Shown piece by piece: positions 42,195-51,456 of a DNA stretch of 64,000 nucleotides. The notes under the pieces are model-generated. The model did no database searches and had not been told where the DNA came from. It saw only the letters and a list, made by a program, of their open reading frames with translations. Position 1 is the first letter of the stretch. Every line of letters starts with the position of its first letter. The position numbers and the translations under genes are program-made. Source of the DNA: Mucilaginibacter sabulilitoris (GTDB lineage: Bacteria > Bacteroidota > Bacteroidia > Sphingobacteriales > Sphingobacteriaceae); assembly GCF_034262375.1 (NCBI RefSeq), contig NZ_CP139558.1, positions 5,766,001-5,830,000 of the forward strand. The letters are read 5' to 3'.

Positions 42195-42917
42195 ATGAAG
42201 AAGCGCGTTAAGAAACATCTCCCCAATGCCATTACCTGTGCTAACTTGTTTAGCGGTTGCATTGGAATAGTATTTGCATTTCAGGATAACCTGTTAGTAG
42301 CATCTTATGCGATTTTTCTGGCCGCGATTTTCGACTTTTTCGATGGCTTTGCATCAAGGGTGCTCAACTCCTACTCTTTTATAGGTAAAGATCTGGATTC
42401 GCTTGCCGATATGGTAAGCTTTGGATTTCTACCCTCGGCCATTCTGTATGAATTATTTTTAAAGGCCCCGCAAATTGAGCATGTAAGTAATTATTTGTGT
42501 TACCTGGCTTTTTCAATAACGGTATTTTCGGCGCTGCGCCTGGCTAAATTCAATAATGACACCCGCCAATCTGATAGCTTTATAGGCTTGCCAACCCCAG
42601 CCAACGCCATATTCATAGCCTCATTACCACTGATTATTCAGCAGTATGAAGTATTGGACAAGTATATATTAAACCCATACGTGCTTACAGTTTTAATACT
42701 GGTAATGTGCACGTTACTGGTATCTGAGCTGCCGCTCATGTCGCTCAAATTCAAGAACCGCGATTTTAATAAAAACATTTTCCGTTATTTACTGCTACTG
42801 TTTTCGGCAATACTGATTCTATTTTTTAAATTTGTGGCAGTTCCGGTGGTTATATTTATATACATCACCTTATCTTTAATTCAATTTAAATTCACAAATG
42901 ACAAAGTTCCAGGCTGA
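42195..42917 (+). CDS. pssA: CDP-diacylglycerol--serine O-phosphatidyltransferase
   Basis: 240 residues, several membrane helices. The CDP-alcohol phosphatidyltransferase motif appears as FFDGFASRVLNSYSFIGK followed by DLDSLAD, matching DG-x2-(A/S)-R-x8-G-x3-D-x3-D. Ser stands where Ala is usual. The N-terminal HLPNAITCANLFSGCIGI is typical of the serine type (PssA). It forms phosphatidylserine, the precursor of phosphatidylethanolamine, in the inner membrane. The last 20 bases overlap purS. Confidence 0.88.
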   Translation: MKKRVKKHLPNAITCANLFSGCIGIVFAFQDNLLVASYAIFLAAIFDFFDGFASRVLNSYSFIGKDLDSLADMVSFGFLPSAILYELFLKAPQIEHVSNYLCYLAFSITVFSALRLAKFNNDTRQSDSFIGLPTPANAIFIASLPLIIQQYEVLDKYILNPYVLTVLILVMCTLLVSELPLMSLKFKNRDFNKNIFRYLLLLFSAILILFFKFVAVPVVIFIYITLSLIQFKFTNDKVPG

Positions 42918-43155
42918 AATTGACGTAATGCCCAAAAAAGAAATACTTGACCCTCAAGGAAAAGCAGTAACCGGAAGCATGAAAAACCTTGGGTTAGCAG
43001 AAATACAAAATATACGCATAGGCAAACATATTACGCTTGAAATAGATGCTGAAAGCGCCGATGCCGCCCACGCTAAAGTTGACCAGGCCTGTAAAAACCT
43101 ATTAGCCAACCTGATCATGGAAAGCTATACTTTTAAAATTGAGCAAGTAGCTTAA
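42898..43155 (+). CDS. purS: Phosphoribosylformylglycinamidine synthase subunit PurS
   Basis: 85 residues, the normal PurS length. It has the pattern FQAEIDVMPKKEILDPQGKA, then NLGLAEIQNIRIGKHITL and the C-terminal YTFKIEQ. PurS joins PurL and PurQ into the complex that makes FGAM in purine synthesis. The ATG at 42898 lies inside the end of pssA, so translation is coupled. purL and purQ are elsewhere. Confidence 0.93.
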   Translation: MTKFQAEIDVMPKKEILDPQGKAVTGSMKNLGLAEIQNIRIGKHITLEIDAESADAAHAKVDQACKNLLANLIMESYTFKIEQVA

Positions 43156-43180
43156 GGCAGAAAGTTGAAGGCTTAAAACA

Positions 43181-43307
43181 GAAAGCCAAAGGGTTCTGTC
43201 AAATAATAAAAAAATAAGCTTATAAAAAATGAGGCAACCTGATTGGTTGCCTTTATATTTTATGCCGATTAGCGATTTTTTGCTTCACGCCTTCAGCTTT
43301 GGCTTTC
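43181..43307. repeat. Long imperfect inverted repeat after purS
   Basis: 43181-43191 pairs with 43297-43307 (11 bp perfect, GAAAGCCAAAG), and related words flank both arms. The wide loop contains the purS terminator at 43232-43252. Words such as GAAAGCC also appear near 39,040-39,060, so this may belong to a recurring hairpin family. Confidence 0.55.
43232..43256. terminator. Terminator between purS and the Hpt gene
   Basis: 43232-43239 pairs with 43245-43252 (8 bp, AGGCAACC/GGTTGCCT) around a 5-base loop, followed by T-rich sequence. It lies about 77 bases after purS and would also serve the opposite gene. Confidence 0.8.
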
Positions 43308-43318
43308 GGCATTTCTGC

Positions 43319-43696
43319 TTATAAATTCGCTTCTTTCTCGGCCTTAATTTGCTGCAGGGTTATCAAATTAGCTTCAACAGTTGTTTTTACCCGGTTAAAT
43401 GTTTCAAATACTTCAGCGGGGTTTGGTGCGCCGGCTTTGCAGGCCAGTTCAACCTCCTGTATAGTTGCCTGGCTTATGGGCATACCAAAAAAACCAAGAT
43501 TAGGCTTTAATTTATGCGAAGCTTTTGATGCGGCTTCCCATTCGCCCGCAGCTAAGGCATTGGCAATGGCCGTAATCAATTGCGGGGTTTGCTCCAGGAA
43601 CATACCTATCGATTCTACAATAAACTCTTCACTGCCATCGGCAATTTCGTATAAAAAAGAAAGATCAAGATCCTGATCGGGTGAAATATCAGCCAT
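43319..43696 (-). CDS. Hpt domain (histidine phosphotransfer) protein
   Basis: 125 residues, all helical. The phosphoacceptor is His61 in ASHKLKPNLGFFGM, the HxxKP pattern of Hpt domains. The N-terminal helix is acidic. It would carry phosphoryl groups between hybrid sensor kinases and response regulators. No kinase or regulator gene is adjacent, so its partners are encoded elsewhere. It is upstream of a convergent terminator and starts 21 bases before the folK stop region on the same strand. Confidence 0.88.
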   Translation of the reverse strand: MADISPDQDLDLSFLYEIADGSEEFIVESIGMFLEQTPQLITAIANALAAGEWEAASKASHKLKPNLGFFGMPISQATIQEVELACKAGAPNPAEVFETFNRVKTTVEANLITLQQIKAEKEANL

Positions 43697-43717
43697 ATTA
43701 TTTTATGATATATAAAA

Positions 43718-44197
43718 TTATACTTTTTTTACGATCAAGTCGTCTTTAAGTTCGCTTTTAAGCTGTAAAATATTTTTATGTGATATGGGATGGACAAAAT
43801 CTGAGGCAATTTCGGCAAGGGGTTCCAGTGTAAACCTCCGGTTATGCAGTTCGGGATGCGGTACCTGCAGCCTGGGTTCATTGATAACAGCATCGCCATA
43901 AAATAAGATATCAATATCAATAGTGCGCGAACCCCACTTTTCTTCGCGCCTGCGACCCAATTTACTTTCAATGGCCAATATTTTTTGGAGCAATTCCCCC
44001 GCCGGCAACTCGCCTCGCAACATCAGTACCTGGTTAAGGTAATCGGGCGCGTCTGTTTTACCCCACGACTGGGTTTCGTATACTGACGATGCCCTGATAA
44101 CAGGGGCAATTTCTGCCTCGATATATGCAATGGCTTGGTTAAGAAACGATTTCCTGTCGCCAAGGTTACTGCCTAACAATAAAAAAATATTATCCAT
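43718..44197 (-). CDS. folK: HPPK FolK (2-amino-4-hydroxy-6-hydroxymethyldihydropteridine pyrophosphokinase)
   Basis: 159 residues from ATG 44197, chosen because it gives the standard MDNIFLLLGSNLGDR start. A longer frame extends upstream but has no homology-like content and would run into the sppA start region. Motifs are LLGSNLGDR, WGKTDAPDYLNQVL, and RTIDIDILFYGD with the two metal-binding Asp. It transfers pyrophosphate to hydroxymethyldihydropterin in folate synthesis. It is divergent from sppA. Confidence 0.96.
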   Translation of the reverse strand: MDNIFLLLGSNLGDRKSFLNQAIAYIEAEIAPVIRASSVYETQSWGKTDAPDYLNQVLMLRGELPAGELLQKILAIESKLGRRREEKWGSRTIDIDILFYGDAVINEPRLQVPHPELHNRRFTLEPLAEIASDFVHPISHKNILQLKSELKDDLIVKKV

Positions 44198-44282
44198 GTT
44201 GTAACAAATATTATAGAAATGGCTCTTAACATTATCGGTATTGATTACTAAGTTTGCATAGATATAAAGATTTATAACATTA

Positions 44283-46058
44283 ATGAAACAATTCTTCAAA
44301 TTCGTTCTGGCCTCTATAGTGGGTATCTTGATAACCACCTTCCTTTTAGTTATCATTATTATCGGGATCATATATTCTGCAAGTGGTGATAAAACCGTTG
44401 AAGTGGAACCCAATAGTGTACTACGCATGGCGTTTACCACGCCAATTACTGAACGTACACCCAATAACCCGTTGGCCGGTTTAGACTTTTTAGGATTAGA
44501 TAAAGACAAATCAACCGGCCTTAATGATATACTGGCCAACATAAAAAAAGCAAAAACAGACGATAATATAAAAGGCATATTCCTTGACGAAAGCTACATG
44601 ACATCGGGTCAGGCCACTACCGAAGAAATACGCAATGCCTTGATCGACTTTAAAAAATCAGGGAAATTCGTGGTAGCCTATGCCGAAATTTATACCCAGG
44701 GATTTTATTACCTGGCCTCAGTGGCCGATAAAGTATATGTGAACCCTAAGGGAATGATTGAATTTCACGGCTTCAGCTCACAGATAACCTTTTTAAAAGG
44801 CGCGCTTGATAAATTAGGCATCGAGGCGCAGATTATAAAGGTAGGTACTTATAAAAGCGCAGTTGAGCCGCTGGTACTCACCAAAATGAGCGATGCCAAC
44901 CGCTTGCAGGTTACCTCCTACCTGGGCTCATTATATGACCATTTTTTAACCGGCATCAGCAAAAGCCGTGGTATAAATAAGGATTCGCTATTTAATTATG
45001 CCAACCAGATGCGTATACAGCAACCTGAAGACGCGTTAAAATTAAAGCTGGTTGATGGCCTCAAATATAAGGACGAGATACTTGACGACCTTAAAAAACG
45101 CAGCGGAACAACATCAAAAGAATTGAAGAGCATCGAGCTTGGAGAATATACCAAAAGCAACCCCGAGAAAGAGGACAAGGACGACGATAATTCATCATCA
45201 AAAAACCGCATAGCCATTGTTTATGCCTCGGGCGAAATTTCTGGCGGCGAGGGCGACGATAACACCATAGGCTCTGAAAGAATTTCAAAAGCCCTGCGCA
45301 AGGTAAGGCTTGATAATAAAGTAAAAGCTGTTGTATTGCGCGTAAATTCGCCGGGCGGAAGTTCACTGGCATCGGATGTGATATGGCGCGAGGTAATGCT
45401 CACCAAAAAAGTTAAGCCTATTATTGTTTCTATGGGCGATGTGGCAGCATCCGGGGGCTATTATATATCCTGTGCCGCCGACTCCATTATTGCCCAGCCC
45501 AATACTATTACAGGTTCTATAGGTATTTTTGCTATATTGCCTAATCTGCAAAAACTGTTTAACGACAAGCTGGGTGTTACTTTCGACGGTGTAAAAACCG
45601 GCAAGTACGCCGATTTGGGCGACATTGACCGCCCCCTTACACCCGACGAAAGGCTCATATTACAAAACAGTGTAAACCACGGCTACGATGATTTTACAAA
45701 GGCGGTAGCCGAAGGTCGCCATAAAACACAAGCTTATATTAACAGCATTGGCCAGGGCCGTGTATGGACAGGTACCCAGGCATTACAAAACGGGCTGGTT
45801 GATCGCCTGGGCAATATTAATGATGCCATAGCGTCTGCCGCTAAAAAAGCTAAAATTAAAAACTATAACCTGGTGTCTTATCCCGAACAAAAAAGTTTTC
45901 TTAACCAGTTAAGTGGTGATGTAACCGTTGAGGCACGTACCCGCATGCTGAAATCTGAACTGGGTGATAGCTATAAAGTTTACGAACAAATAAAAGGCAT
46001 TACCCAAATGATGCGTACCCCGCAAACCCGTTTGCCTTATGATATTGTGATTAAATAA
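44283..46058 (+). CDS. sppA: Signal peptide peptidase SppA, 67 kDa type
   Basis: 591 residues with one N-terminal membrane helix (about residues 7-30). It has two tandem SppA domains. The first holds the catalytic Lys in VGTYKSAVEP. The second holds the nucleophilic Ser in AASGGYYISCAADSI, with GIFAILPNLQ after it. SppA degrades cleaved signal peptides at the inner membrane using a Ser-Lys dyad formed across domains. It is complete, single and followed by a terminator. Confidence 0.95.
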   Translation: MKQFFKFVLASIVGILITTFLLVIIIIGIIYSASGDKTVEVEPNSVLRMAFTTPITERTPNNPLAGLDFLGLDKDKSTGLNDILANIKKAKTDDNIKGIFLDESYMTSGQATTEEIRNALIDFKKSGKFVVAYAEIYTQGFYYLASVADKVYVNPKGMIEFHGFSSQITFLKGALDKLGIEAQIIKVGTYKSAVEPLVLTKMSDANRLQVTSYLGSLYDHFLTGISKSRGINKDSLFNYANQMRIQQPEDALKLKLVDGLKYKDEILDDLKKRSGTTSKELKSIELGEYTKSNPEKEDKDDDNSSSKNRIAIVYASGEISGGEGDDNTIGSERISKALRKVRLDNKVKAVVLRVNSPGGSSLASDVIWREVMLTKKVKPIIVSMGDVAASGGYYISCAADSIIAQPNTITGSIGIFAILPNLQKLFNDKLGVTFDGVKTGKYADLGDIDRPLTPDERLILQNSVNHGYDDFTKAVAEGRHKTQAYINSIGQGRVWTGTQALQNGLVDRLGNINDAIASAAKKAKIKNYNLVSYPEQKSFLNQLSGDVTVEARTRMLKSELGDSYKVYEQIKGITQMMRTPQTRLPYDIVIK

Positions 46059-46080
46059 GTTCCTATTATATTTTGATTGA

Positions 46081-46112
46081 AAAAAGCTGCCTGTATGGGT
46101 GGCTTTTTTTTT
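46081..46112 (+). terminator. Terminator of sppA
   Basis: A short stem at 46085-46091 with 46098-46104 (with wobble pairs) is preceded by A and followed by a run of nine T, about 25 bases after the sppA stop codon. Confidence 0.7.
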
Positions 46113-46243
46113 ATTTTCGCGGCGTGATTTAATCTTTTAATGCATAAGCGTGTTTTTCAACAAATGCTAATTCCTTAAGAGATTCTATTCATAATATATA
46201 GTTCAAAAAACTGTTATATACACTTAAACCCCTTATCACCCAA

Positions 46244-47653
46244 ATGAATAATTGGCACTTACCAACAAGCCGCTTTTTTCTAAATGCAGCTTTTATATTA
46301 CTAATTTCTTTTTCTGCAGCCTGCAAAAAAGGCTCTTCACCAGAAAAAGCGCCCGAACCATATAATGGCACGGTTACTTATACCATTCATAAGGCCGATG
46401 GAACTGAATTTGATACTGATGAGTTAACCATAAATACAGTTGGCGATAGTGTTAAAATACTCGTACCGGCTACTACAGATGTAACCAACCTTATACCCGA
46501 AATTAAAGCAGAAGGCGCAACTATTAACCCCAATAGTGGTGTAAAGCAAGACTTTTCAAAACCAGTTACTTACACCATTACCAAAAACGGAGCTACTAAA
46601 ACCTATATATTTTCGGTGCGTTTTGATAAGTTAAAGAACGTTGTCTATTTTGGAGGTGACGACAAAAATTTTTATGCGTTAAATGCAAAAAACGGCAAGC
46701 TCTTTTGGAAGTATACATCAAAGGGGCTTTTTTCTTATTCTACTCCTGTGTTGATAAACGGCATTATTTATACTACCAATACCGATAATAATTTATATGC
46801 CCTTGATCCTGCTTCAGGTGCCGAAAAATGGAAATTTACCACTACAAGTGCTATCATATCGAGCCCTGTTGTAGCTAATGGCATCGTATATTTTGGCAGT
46901 GATGCCGGCTACATATATGCCGTAGATGCAATTTCAGGCACTTTAAAATGGAAATATGGGACCGACCACTTTGTTGAATCTAACCCTGTTGTCAGTAATG
47001 GGGTAGTTTATATAGGTGGTACAGATGGTTTTCTTTATGCATTTGATGGTACAACCGGCAACATTAGGTGGAAATACGATACTGGTAATGTAATTTTAAG
47101 ATCAAGCGCAATTGTATCAAATGGTGTTGTATTTATTGGTAACCGGGAAGGGAACCTTTTTGCAGTAAACGCAGCTACGGGCCAGTTAAAATGGAAATTC
47201 AGCACGAATGAAATTTCACTGGAACTTGCAAAACCAGTGATCAATAATGGTGTTGTATACGTTGCAAGCTGGTATTCTGCCAATCATTCCACCGAAGCAG
47301 GGAGCCTCTATGCCATAAAAGAAAGTGATGGTAGCCAGATATGGAAAGGCCTCAACGGGCAAGGCTTTATGTCAGGGCCTGTATATGCTGATGGTAAATT
47401 ATTTATTAACAGCAACGATGGTAATATATATGTTGTTGATGCTATTACGGGCACACCCATCTGGAAAAAGCCTATCCTGTCTAACGGAGGCATTCCAACT
47501 GTTAGCAATGGAAATGTATATACAGGTGGCGGAGGGAGCCATTTCTTTTATACGCTTAATGCCAATACGGGTACCGAGGTCTGGAAGTTTCCGCTACCCA
47601 ACGACTTAAATGTATCAAAGCCCCTGGTTATTGATTCAAATGGAAATTACTAA
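46244..47653 (+). CDS. PQQ-like beta-propeller lipoprotein
   Basis: 469 residues. The signal peptide ends with Cys27 in FSAAC, a lipobox, followed by KKGSS, the usual lipoprotein linker. An Ig-like or DUF5018-type domain of about 85 residues precedes a propeller of PQQ-like repeats, each with a pattern like YALDPASGAEKWKF, VYFGSDAGYIYAVDAISGT and VFIGNREGNLFAVNAATG. The predicted place is the outer face of the outer membrane. Such propellers often bind partners or substrates; no cofactor-specific enzyme residues were seen. It is a single gene with a strong terminator after it. Confidence 0.85.
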   Translation: MNNWHLPTSRFFLNAAFILLISFSAACKKGSSPEKAPEPYNGTVTYTIHKADGTEFDTDELTINTVGDSVKILVPATTDVTNLIPEIKAEGATINPNSGVKQDFSKPVTYTITKNGATKTYIFSVRFDKLKNVVYFGGDDKNFYALNAKNGKLFWKYTSKGLFSYSTPVLINGIIYTTNTDNNLYALDPASGAEKWKFTTTSAIISSPVVANGIVYFGSDAGYIYAVDAISGTLKWKYGTDHFVESNPVVSNGVVYIGGTDGFLYAFDGTTGNIRWKYDTGNVILRSSAIVSNGVVFIGNREGNLFAVNAATGQLKWKFSTNEISLELAKPVINNGVVYVASWYSANHSTEAGSLYAIKESDGSQIWKGLNGQGFMSGPVYADGKLFINSNDGNIYVVDAITGTPIWKKPILSNGGIPTVSNGNVYTGGGGSHFFYTLNANTGTEVWKFPLPNDLNVSKPLVIDSNGNY

Positions 47654-47697
47654 GGTTAATATAGTTTAAAATCTTCCTGAATATTTTCTTTTGATTG

Positions 47698-47728
47698 AAG
47701 AAGCCGCCAGTACAGGCGGCTTCTTTTT
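47698..47728. terminator. Strong terminator after the propeller gene
   Basis: An 11-bp perfect stem (47698-47708 with 47715-47725) containing GCCGCC/GGCGGC is followed by a T run, about 45 bases after the propeller stop codon. Confidence 0.9.
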
Positions 47729-48117
47729 ATTTATTAATTTATTGATTAAACCTTTCAATTTAATGTATGTCAATATGAAAAGAAGCTTTAATAATAAATT
47801 TTATTTTTAATATAATATATTGTTAAATTAATAGTTATATAGATAATAAACCGGTCACAAGAATGAAAGTCCTTACTACCCCCTTAAAAAAGTATTTTTT
47901 TTTATCTCATCGTTTTATTATTAATGGTATTTGTCATCAAATGTCATACAATACAATCAAAATCCAGAAATAAGATCTTTCCAGTTTATATTTTAATTAA
48001 AGGCTGCCTTTCGGGGCGGCTTTTTTATGTTATTGCTTTTATATCCTCAAAAAACAATCCCCTAACAAAAGCTTTCTTTATGATGGCTTTTTGTATTTTT
48101 ACAGCCTCAATTATATT
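47729..48117. other. Gap with a possible tiny lipoprotein remnant and a second terminator
   Basis: 390 AT-rich bases. An ATG at 47862 begins a short frame with a T9 run that, if one T were lost, would give a signal-like stretch (KKYFFYLIVLLLMVFVIKC) with a Cys. As written it is a 36-codon frame ending at 47,972, before a terminator at 47,999-48,026. I could not decide whether it is a real small gene. No other feature is apparent. Confidence 0.35.
47999..48026 (+). terminator. Second terminator before polX
   Basis: A stem of the type AGGCTGCC with GGCGGCTT (wobble pairs) around a short loop is followed by six T. It closes the short stretch between 47,729 and 48,000. Confidence 0.7.
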
Positions 48118-49797
48118 ATGGAAAATAAACCCATAGCCCGCACGCTTCGTTTACTATCGCAGCTCATGGAACTGCATGAGGTTAACCCCTTTAAAATAAA
48201 GTCAATAGCAAATGCCGCCTTTAAGGTTGATAAGCTCCCCTTCCCTATTGCCGGTAAAACGCTTGAGCAAATGGAAAAGGTAGATGGTGTTGGCAAAAGC
48301 ATCGCTTCTAAAATCATGGAACTTTTGGAAACCGGCGCCATTGCCGAGATGCAGGAGTTATTGGATAAAACACCAGAGGGTGTGGTAGAAATGATGAATA
48401 TTAAAGGCATAGGCGCTAAAAAGGTGGCCATTATATGGCGCGAACTTGGCATTGAAAATACTGGCGAACTTTTTTATGCATGTAATGAGAACCGTCTCAT
48501 CGAGGCTAAAGGCTTCGGCCTTAAAACCCAGGAAGAAATTCGCAAGGCTATCGAATTCAGGATGGCCAGCAACGGGAAATTTCTGTTTGCACAGGTTGAA
48601 AAAGAAGCTAATGAGTTAATGGATGAAATTAAATCCATTTTCCCCGATGCGTTGAAACATTTTGCCGGGGAGTTTCGCAGGCGATGTGAAATTATAACAG
48701 AAATTGTAATTGTGGTAGGCAGTAATAACTATGAAGTAGCGCATAACGCACTATTACAATCGCATATATTGAACAATGTATCACGAAACGAAAATCATAT
48801 CTCGGGCGAGTTGCAGAACGGCATGCTCGTTGACATAGTTTGCGTTGACAAAGCTGAATATTTTAAAGAACTATTCCTGAATACAGGTACCGATGATCAT
48901 GTTGACGCTGTGCTGAAACGCATCAATATACCACTTGACCAGCCCGAAACTGAGGAACTTATCTATAAAAAAGCAGGTCTCAGCTGGATACAGCCAGAAT
49001 TGCGCGAAGGCACAACCTTTATAGAAAGGGCCGAAAAGAATGAGCTGCCCACGCTCATCATCACCCATGACCTCAAAGGCAGTCTGCACAACCACAGTAC
49101 ATGGAGCGATGGCGTAAACACGGTAGAAGAAATGGCACTATACTGCCGTGATAACCTGAAACTGGAATACCTGGGTATGTGCGATCACAGTAAAAGCGCT
49201 TTTTATGCCAAAGGATTAACTATTGAACGGGTATTGCAGCAGCATGAAGAAATAGACCATCTGAATAAAAAACTGGATGGCTTTCATATATTTAAAGGTA
49301 TTGAATCGGACATTTTGTATGACGGATCGCTCGATTACCCTGATGAGATCCTGCAAAAGTTTGATTTTATAGTGGCCTCTGTACACTCCATACTTAAAAT
49401 GAACGAAGAAAAAGCCACATCGAGGCTAATTACAGTCATTGAAAATCCATATACCACCATACTCGGTCACCCAACCGGCCGCTTATTGTTAAGCCGTGGT
49501 GGTTATCCTATAAATTATAAAAAAGTAATTGATGCCTGTGCGGCCAATAATGTAGTAATTGAAATTAATGCAAATCCACTACGGCTTGACCTTGACTGGC
49601 GCTGGCACCAATACGCGCTTGAAAAAGGCGTTTGGTTATCTATTAACCCCGATGCTCACCGTGTTGAAGGCTTTTTAGATATGCATTACGGGGTTTTAGC
49701 AGCCCGAAAAGGCGGCTTATACAAGGAAATGTGCCTTAATGCGTTATCGTTGCAGGAAATCACCAAAGTTTTTGAGAAAAAAAGGTCGGCAGTTTAA
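48118..49797 (+). CDS. polX: PolX family DNA polymerase/PHP exonuclease
   Basis: 559 residues from ATG 48118, which gives the expected MENKPIARTLRLLSQLMELHE start. The N-terminal pol X part has two helix-hairpin-helix motifs (VDGVGKSIASKIMEL, IKGIGAKKVAIIWREL). The nucleotidyltransferase region reads FAGEFRRRCEIITEIVIVVGS, where polymerase members have a DxD pair; both acidic residues look replaced. The C-terminal PHP domain has LHNHSTWSDG and CDHSKSAFYAKGL metal motifs, giving a 3'-5' exonuclease or AP-endonuclease-like activity. It is a DNA repair enzyme whose polymerase activity may be lost. Confidence 0.85.
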   Translation: MENKPIARTLRLLSQLMELHEVNPFKIKSIANAAFKVDKLPFPIAGKTLEQMEKVDGVGKSIASKIMELLETGAIAEMQELLDKTPEGVVEMMNIKGIGAKKVAIIWRELGIENTGELFYACNENRLIEAKGFGLKTQEEIRKAIEFRMASNGKFLFAQVEKEANELMDEIKSIFPDALKHFAGEFRRRCEIITEIVIVVGSNNYEVAHNALLQSHILNNVSRNENHISGELQNGMLVDIVCVDKAEYFKELFLNTGTDDHVDAVLKRINIPLDQPETEELIYKKAGLSWIQPELREGTTFIERAEKNELPTLIITHDLKGSLHNHSTWSDGVNTVEEMALYCRDNLKLEYLGMCDHSKSAFYAKGLTIERVLQQHEEIDHLNKKLDGFHIFKGIESDILYDGSLDYPDEILQKFDFIVASVHSILKMNEEKATSRLITVIENPYTTILGHPTGRLLLSRGGYPINYKKVIDACAANNVVIEINANPLRLDLDWRWHQYALEKGVWLSINPDAHRVEGFLDMHYGVLAARKGGLYKEMCLNALSLQEITKVFEKKRSAV

Positions 49798-49855
49798 GCG
49801 ACAACACACAGAGGCATCAATAACTAATTACCCACGGGGAATTACCAGAAAACTA

Positions 49856-50842
49856 ATGAACCAACTAAAAGATAAGATACGATACGTAGAATCATCAGGC
49901 AAAAAACCGGCTATACTGGTTATTGGTGACCTCATGGTTGACCACTATATAACAGGCGATGCCTCACGGTTATCGCCTGAGGCTCCGGTACCAATAGTAA
50001 ACGTAAAAAACGAGTCTGTTACACTTGGTGGTGCGGGCAATGTGGTACAAAACCTGGTGGCATTAGGGGCGCAGGTTACTGTGGCAGGCTTAATAGGCCA
50101 CGACACTGCCGGCGAGCAAATCATCGAAATATTAGCTGCAGAAGGTGTTGAAACCCATACCATTATTAAAGATAATACCCGCCCTACCACGGTTAAAACG
50201 CGTGTTTTAGCCGGCAGTCACCAATTGGTACGGATTGACAGGGAAACTACGGAAGCCGTGTCTGACCATATTGCCGATGAGCTTATTAACACATTGAATG
50301 GTTATATTGAAAAAGCCGATATAGTGGTATTGTCCGACTATAATAAGGGATTATTTTCACCCTCATTAACCCAGAGGCTCATTATACAGGCAAACCGGCA
50401 AGGCAAAAAAGTAATAATTGACCCTAAGGGATTAAACTACGAAAAATATAAAGGAGCCTACATCATAAAGCCCAATCGTAAAGAACTGGCCGAGGCAGCT
50501 AAAACCGAAAAAATAAACTCTATAGAAAGCCTGAAACAAGCGGCCGGGATTATTTTTGAACAAACCGGAACAGAATACCTGGTAGTAACGTTATCAGAAG
50601 AAGGCATGGTAATACTAAGTGAGCTCACTCACAAATTGTTACCTGTTAAAGCCACTGAGGTTTTTGACGTAACCGGTGCGGGTGATACGGTGCTGGCATC
50701 TATTACCTTTTTTATAGCCGCGGGTTTAACTATTGAAGAGGCTTGCGAAATAGCCAACCATGCTGCCGCCATTGTAATACGCCATGTAGGCAGCGCTACT
50801 ACCACTATCGCGGAAATAATAGAGGATATTGAAAAGGGATAA
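49856..50842 (+). CDS. D-glycero-beta-D-manno-heptose-7-phosphate kinase (RfaE1/HldA)
   Basis: 328 residues from ATG 49856, the start that gives MNQLKDKIRYVESSGKKPAILVIGDLMVDHY. Motifs are IGDLMVDHY, GGAGNVVQNLVALGAQ, and the PfkB signature VTGAGDTVLA near the C-terminus. It phosphorylates heptose-7-phosphate to the 1,7-bisphosphate in the ADP-heptose pathway for lipopolysaccharide core. It is the first of four genes (kinase, isomerase GmhA, nucleotidyltransferase, heptosyltransferase) with gaps of 47, 12 and 11 bases. Confidence 0.92.
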   Translation: MNQLKDKIRYVESSGKKPAILVIGDLMVDHYITGDASRLSPEAPVPIVNVKNESVTLGGAGNVVQNLVALGAQVTVAGLIGHDTAGEQIIEILAAEGVETHTIIKDNTRPTTVKTRVLAGSHQLVRIDRETTEAVSDHIADELINTLNGYIEKADIVVLSDYNKGLFSPSLTQRLIIQANRQGKKVIIDPKGLNYEKYKGAYIIKPNRKELAEAAKTEKINSIESLKQAAGIIFEQTGTEYLVVTLSEEGMVILSELTHKLLPVKATEVFDVTGAGDTVLASITFFIAAGLTIEEACEIANHAAAIVIRHVGSATTTIAEIIEDIEKG

Positions 50843-50889
50843 GCCTAAAAGTTTACTAAAACTTATAACACAAAACTTAAAACTCCAAA

Positions 50890-51444
50890 ATGGTTTTAAA
50901 CGAATTAAGGGATCATCAAAACATTATACAACTGGTAATTGATACACTTACCGGCGAAATTGAGCAAGCCTGTCAAATAATCACGTCTACTATACAAAGC
51001 GGCAACAAAGTTTTGCTTGCAGGTAACGGGGGCAGTGCCGCTGATGCACAGCATATTGCTGCTGAACTGAGCGGTAGGTTTGTTAAAGAGCGCAAAGCGT
51101 TGCCCGGTATTGCACTAACCGTTGATACATCGGCACTTACCGCTATTGCTAACGATCACGGATACGACCGTGTGTTTTCACGCCAGGTGGAGGCATTTGC
51201 ACAGCCCGGCGATCTTTTTATAGGTATTTCGACCAGCGGCAACAGCCAGAGCGTATTAAATGCTTTTCAATCTGCCACTGCATTTGGGTGTAAAACGTTA
51301 GGTTTATCTGGTCGCGATGGGGGCAAAATGAATGGAATTTGTGATTTGAATATTATTATACCGTCAAATGTTACAGCCCGTATACAGGAAATGCATATAT
51401 TAATAGGTCACATATTATGTAAGGCTGTTGATGAGTTATTTTAA
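50890..51444 (+). CDS. gmhA: D-sedoheptulose 7-phosphate isomerase GmhA
   Basis: 184 residues. The SIS-domain signature LLAGNGGSAADAQHIAAELSGRF is followed by ALTVDTSALTAIANDHGYD and DLFIGISTSGNS. It converts sedoheptulose-7-phosphate to heptose-7-phosphate, the first step of ADP-heptose synthesis. It lies in an operon with the kinase and nucleotidyltransferase. Confidence 0.96.
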   Translation: MVLNELRDHQNIIQLVIDTLTGEIEQACQIITSTIQSGNKVLLAGNGGSAADAQHIAAELSGRFVKERKALPGIALTVDTSALTAIANDHGYDRVFSRQVEAFAQPGDLFIGISTSGNSQSVLNAFQSATAFGCKTLGLSGRDGGKMNGICDLNIIIPSNVTARIQEMHILIGHILCKAVDELF

Positions 51445-51456
51445 TTAAACCGATAC

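Noticed and set aside
43718..44578. Longer folK frame starting at 44578
   Set aside because: The extra N-terminal residues would be antisense to sppA and have no family content; the ATG at 44197 gives the canonical FolK start.
47924..48136. Plus-strand frame overlapping the polX start
   Set aside because: It reads through a terminator and into the start of polX in another frame; only its first part may relate to the frameshifted mini lipoprotein.
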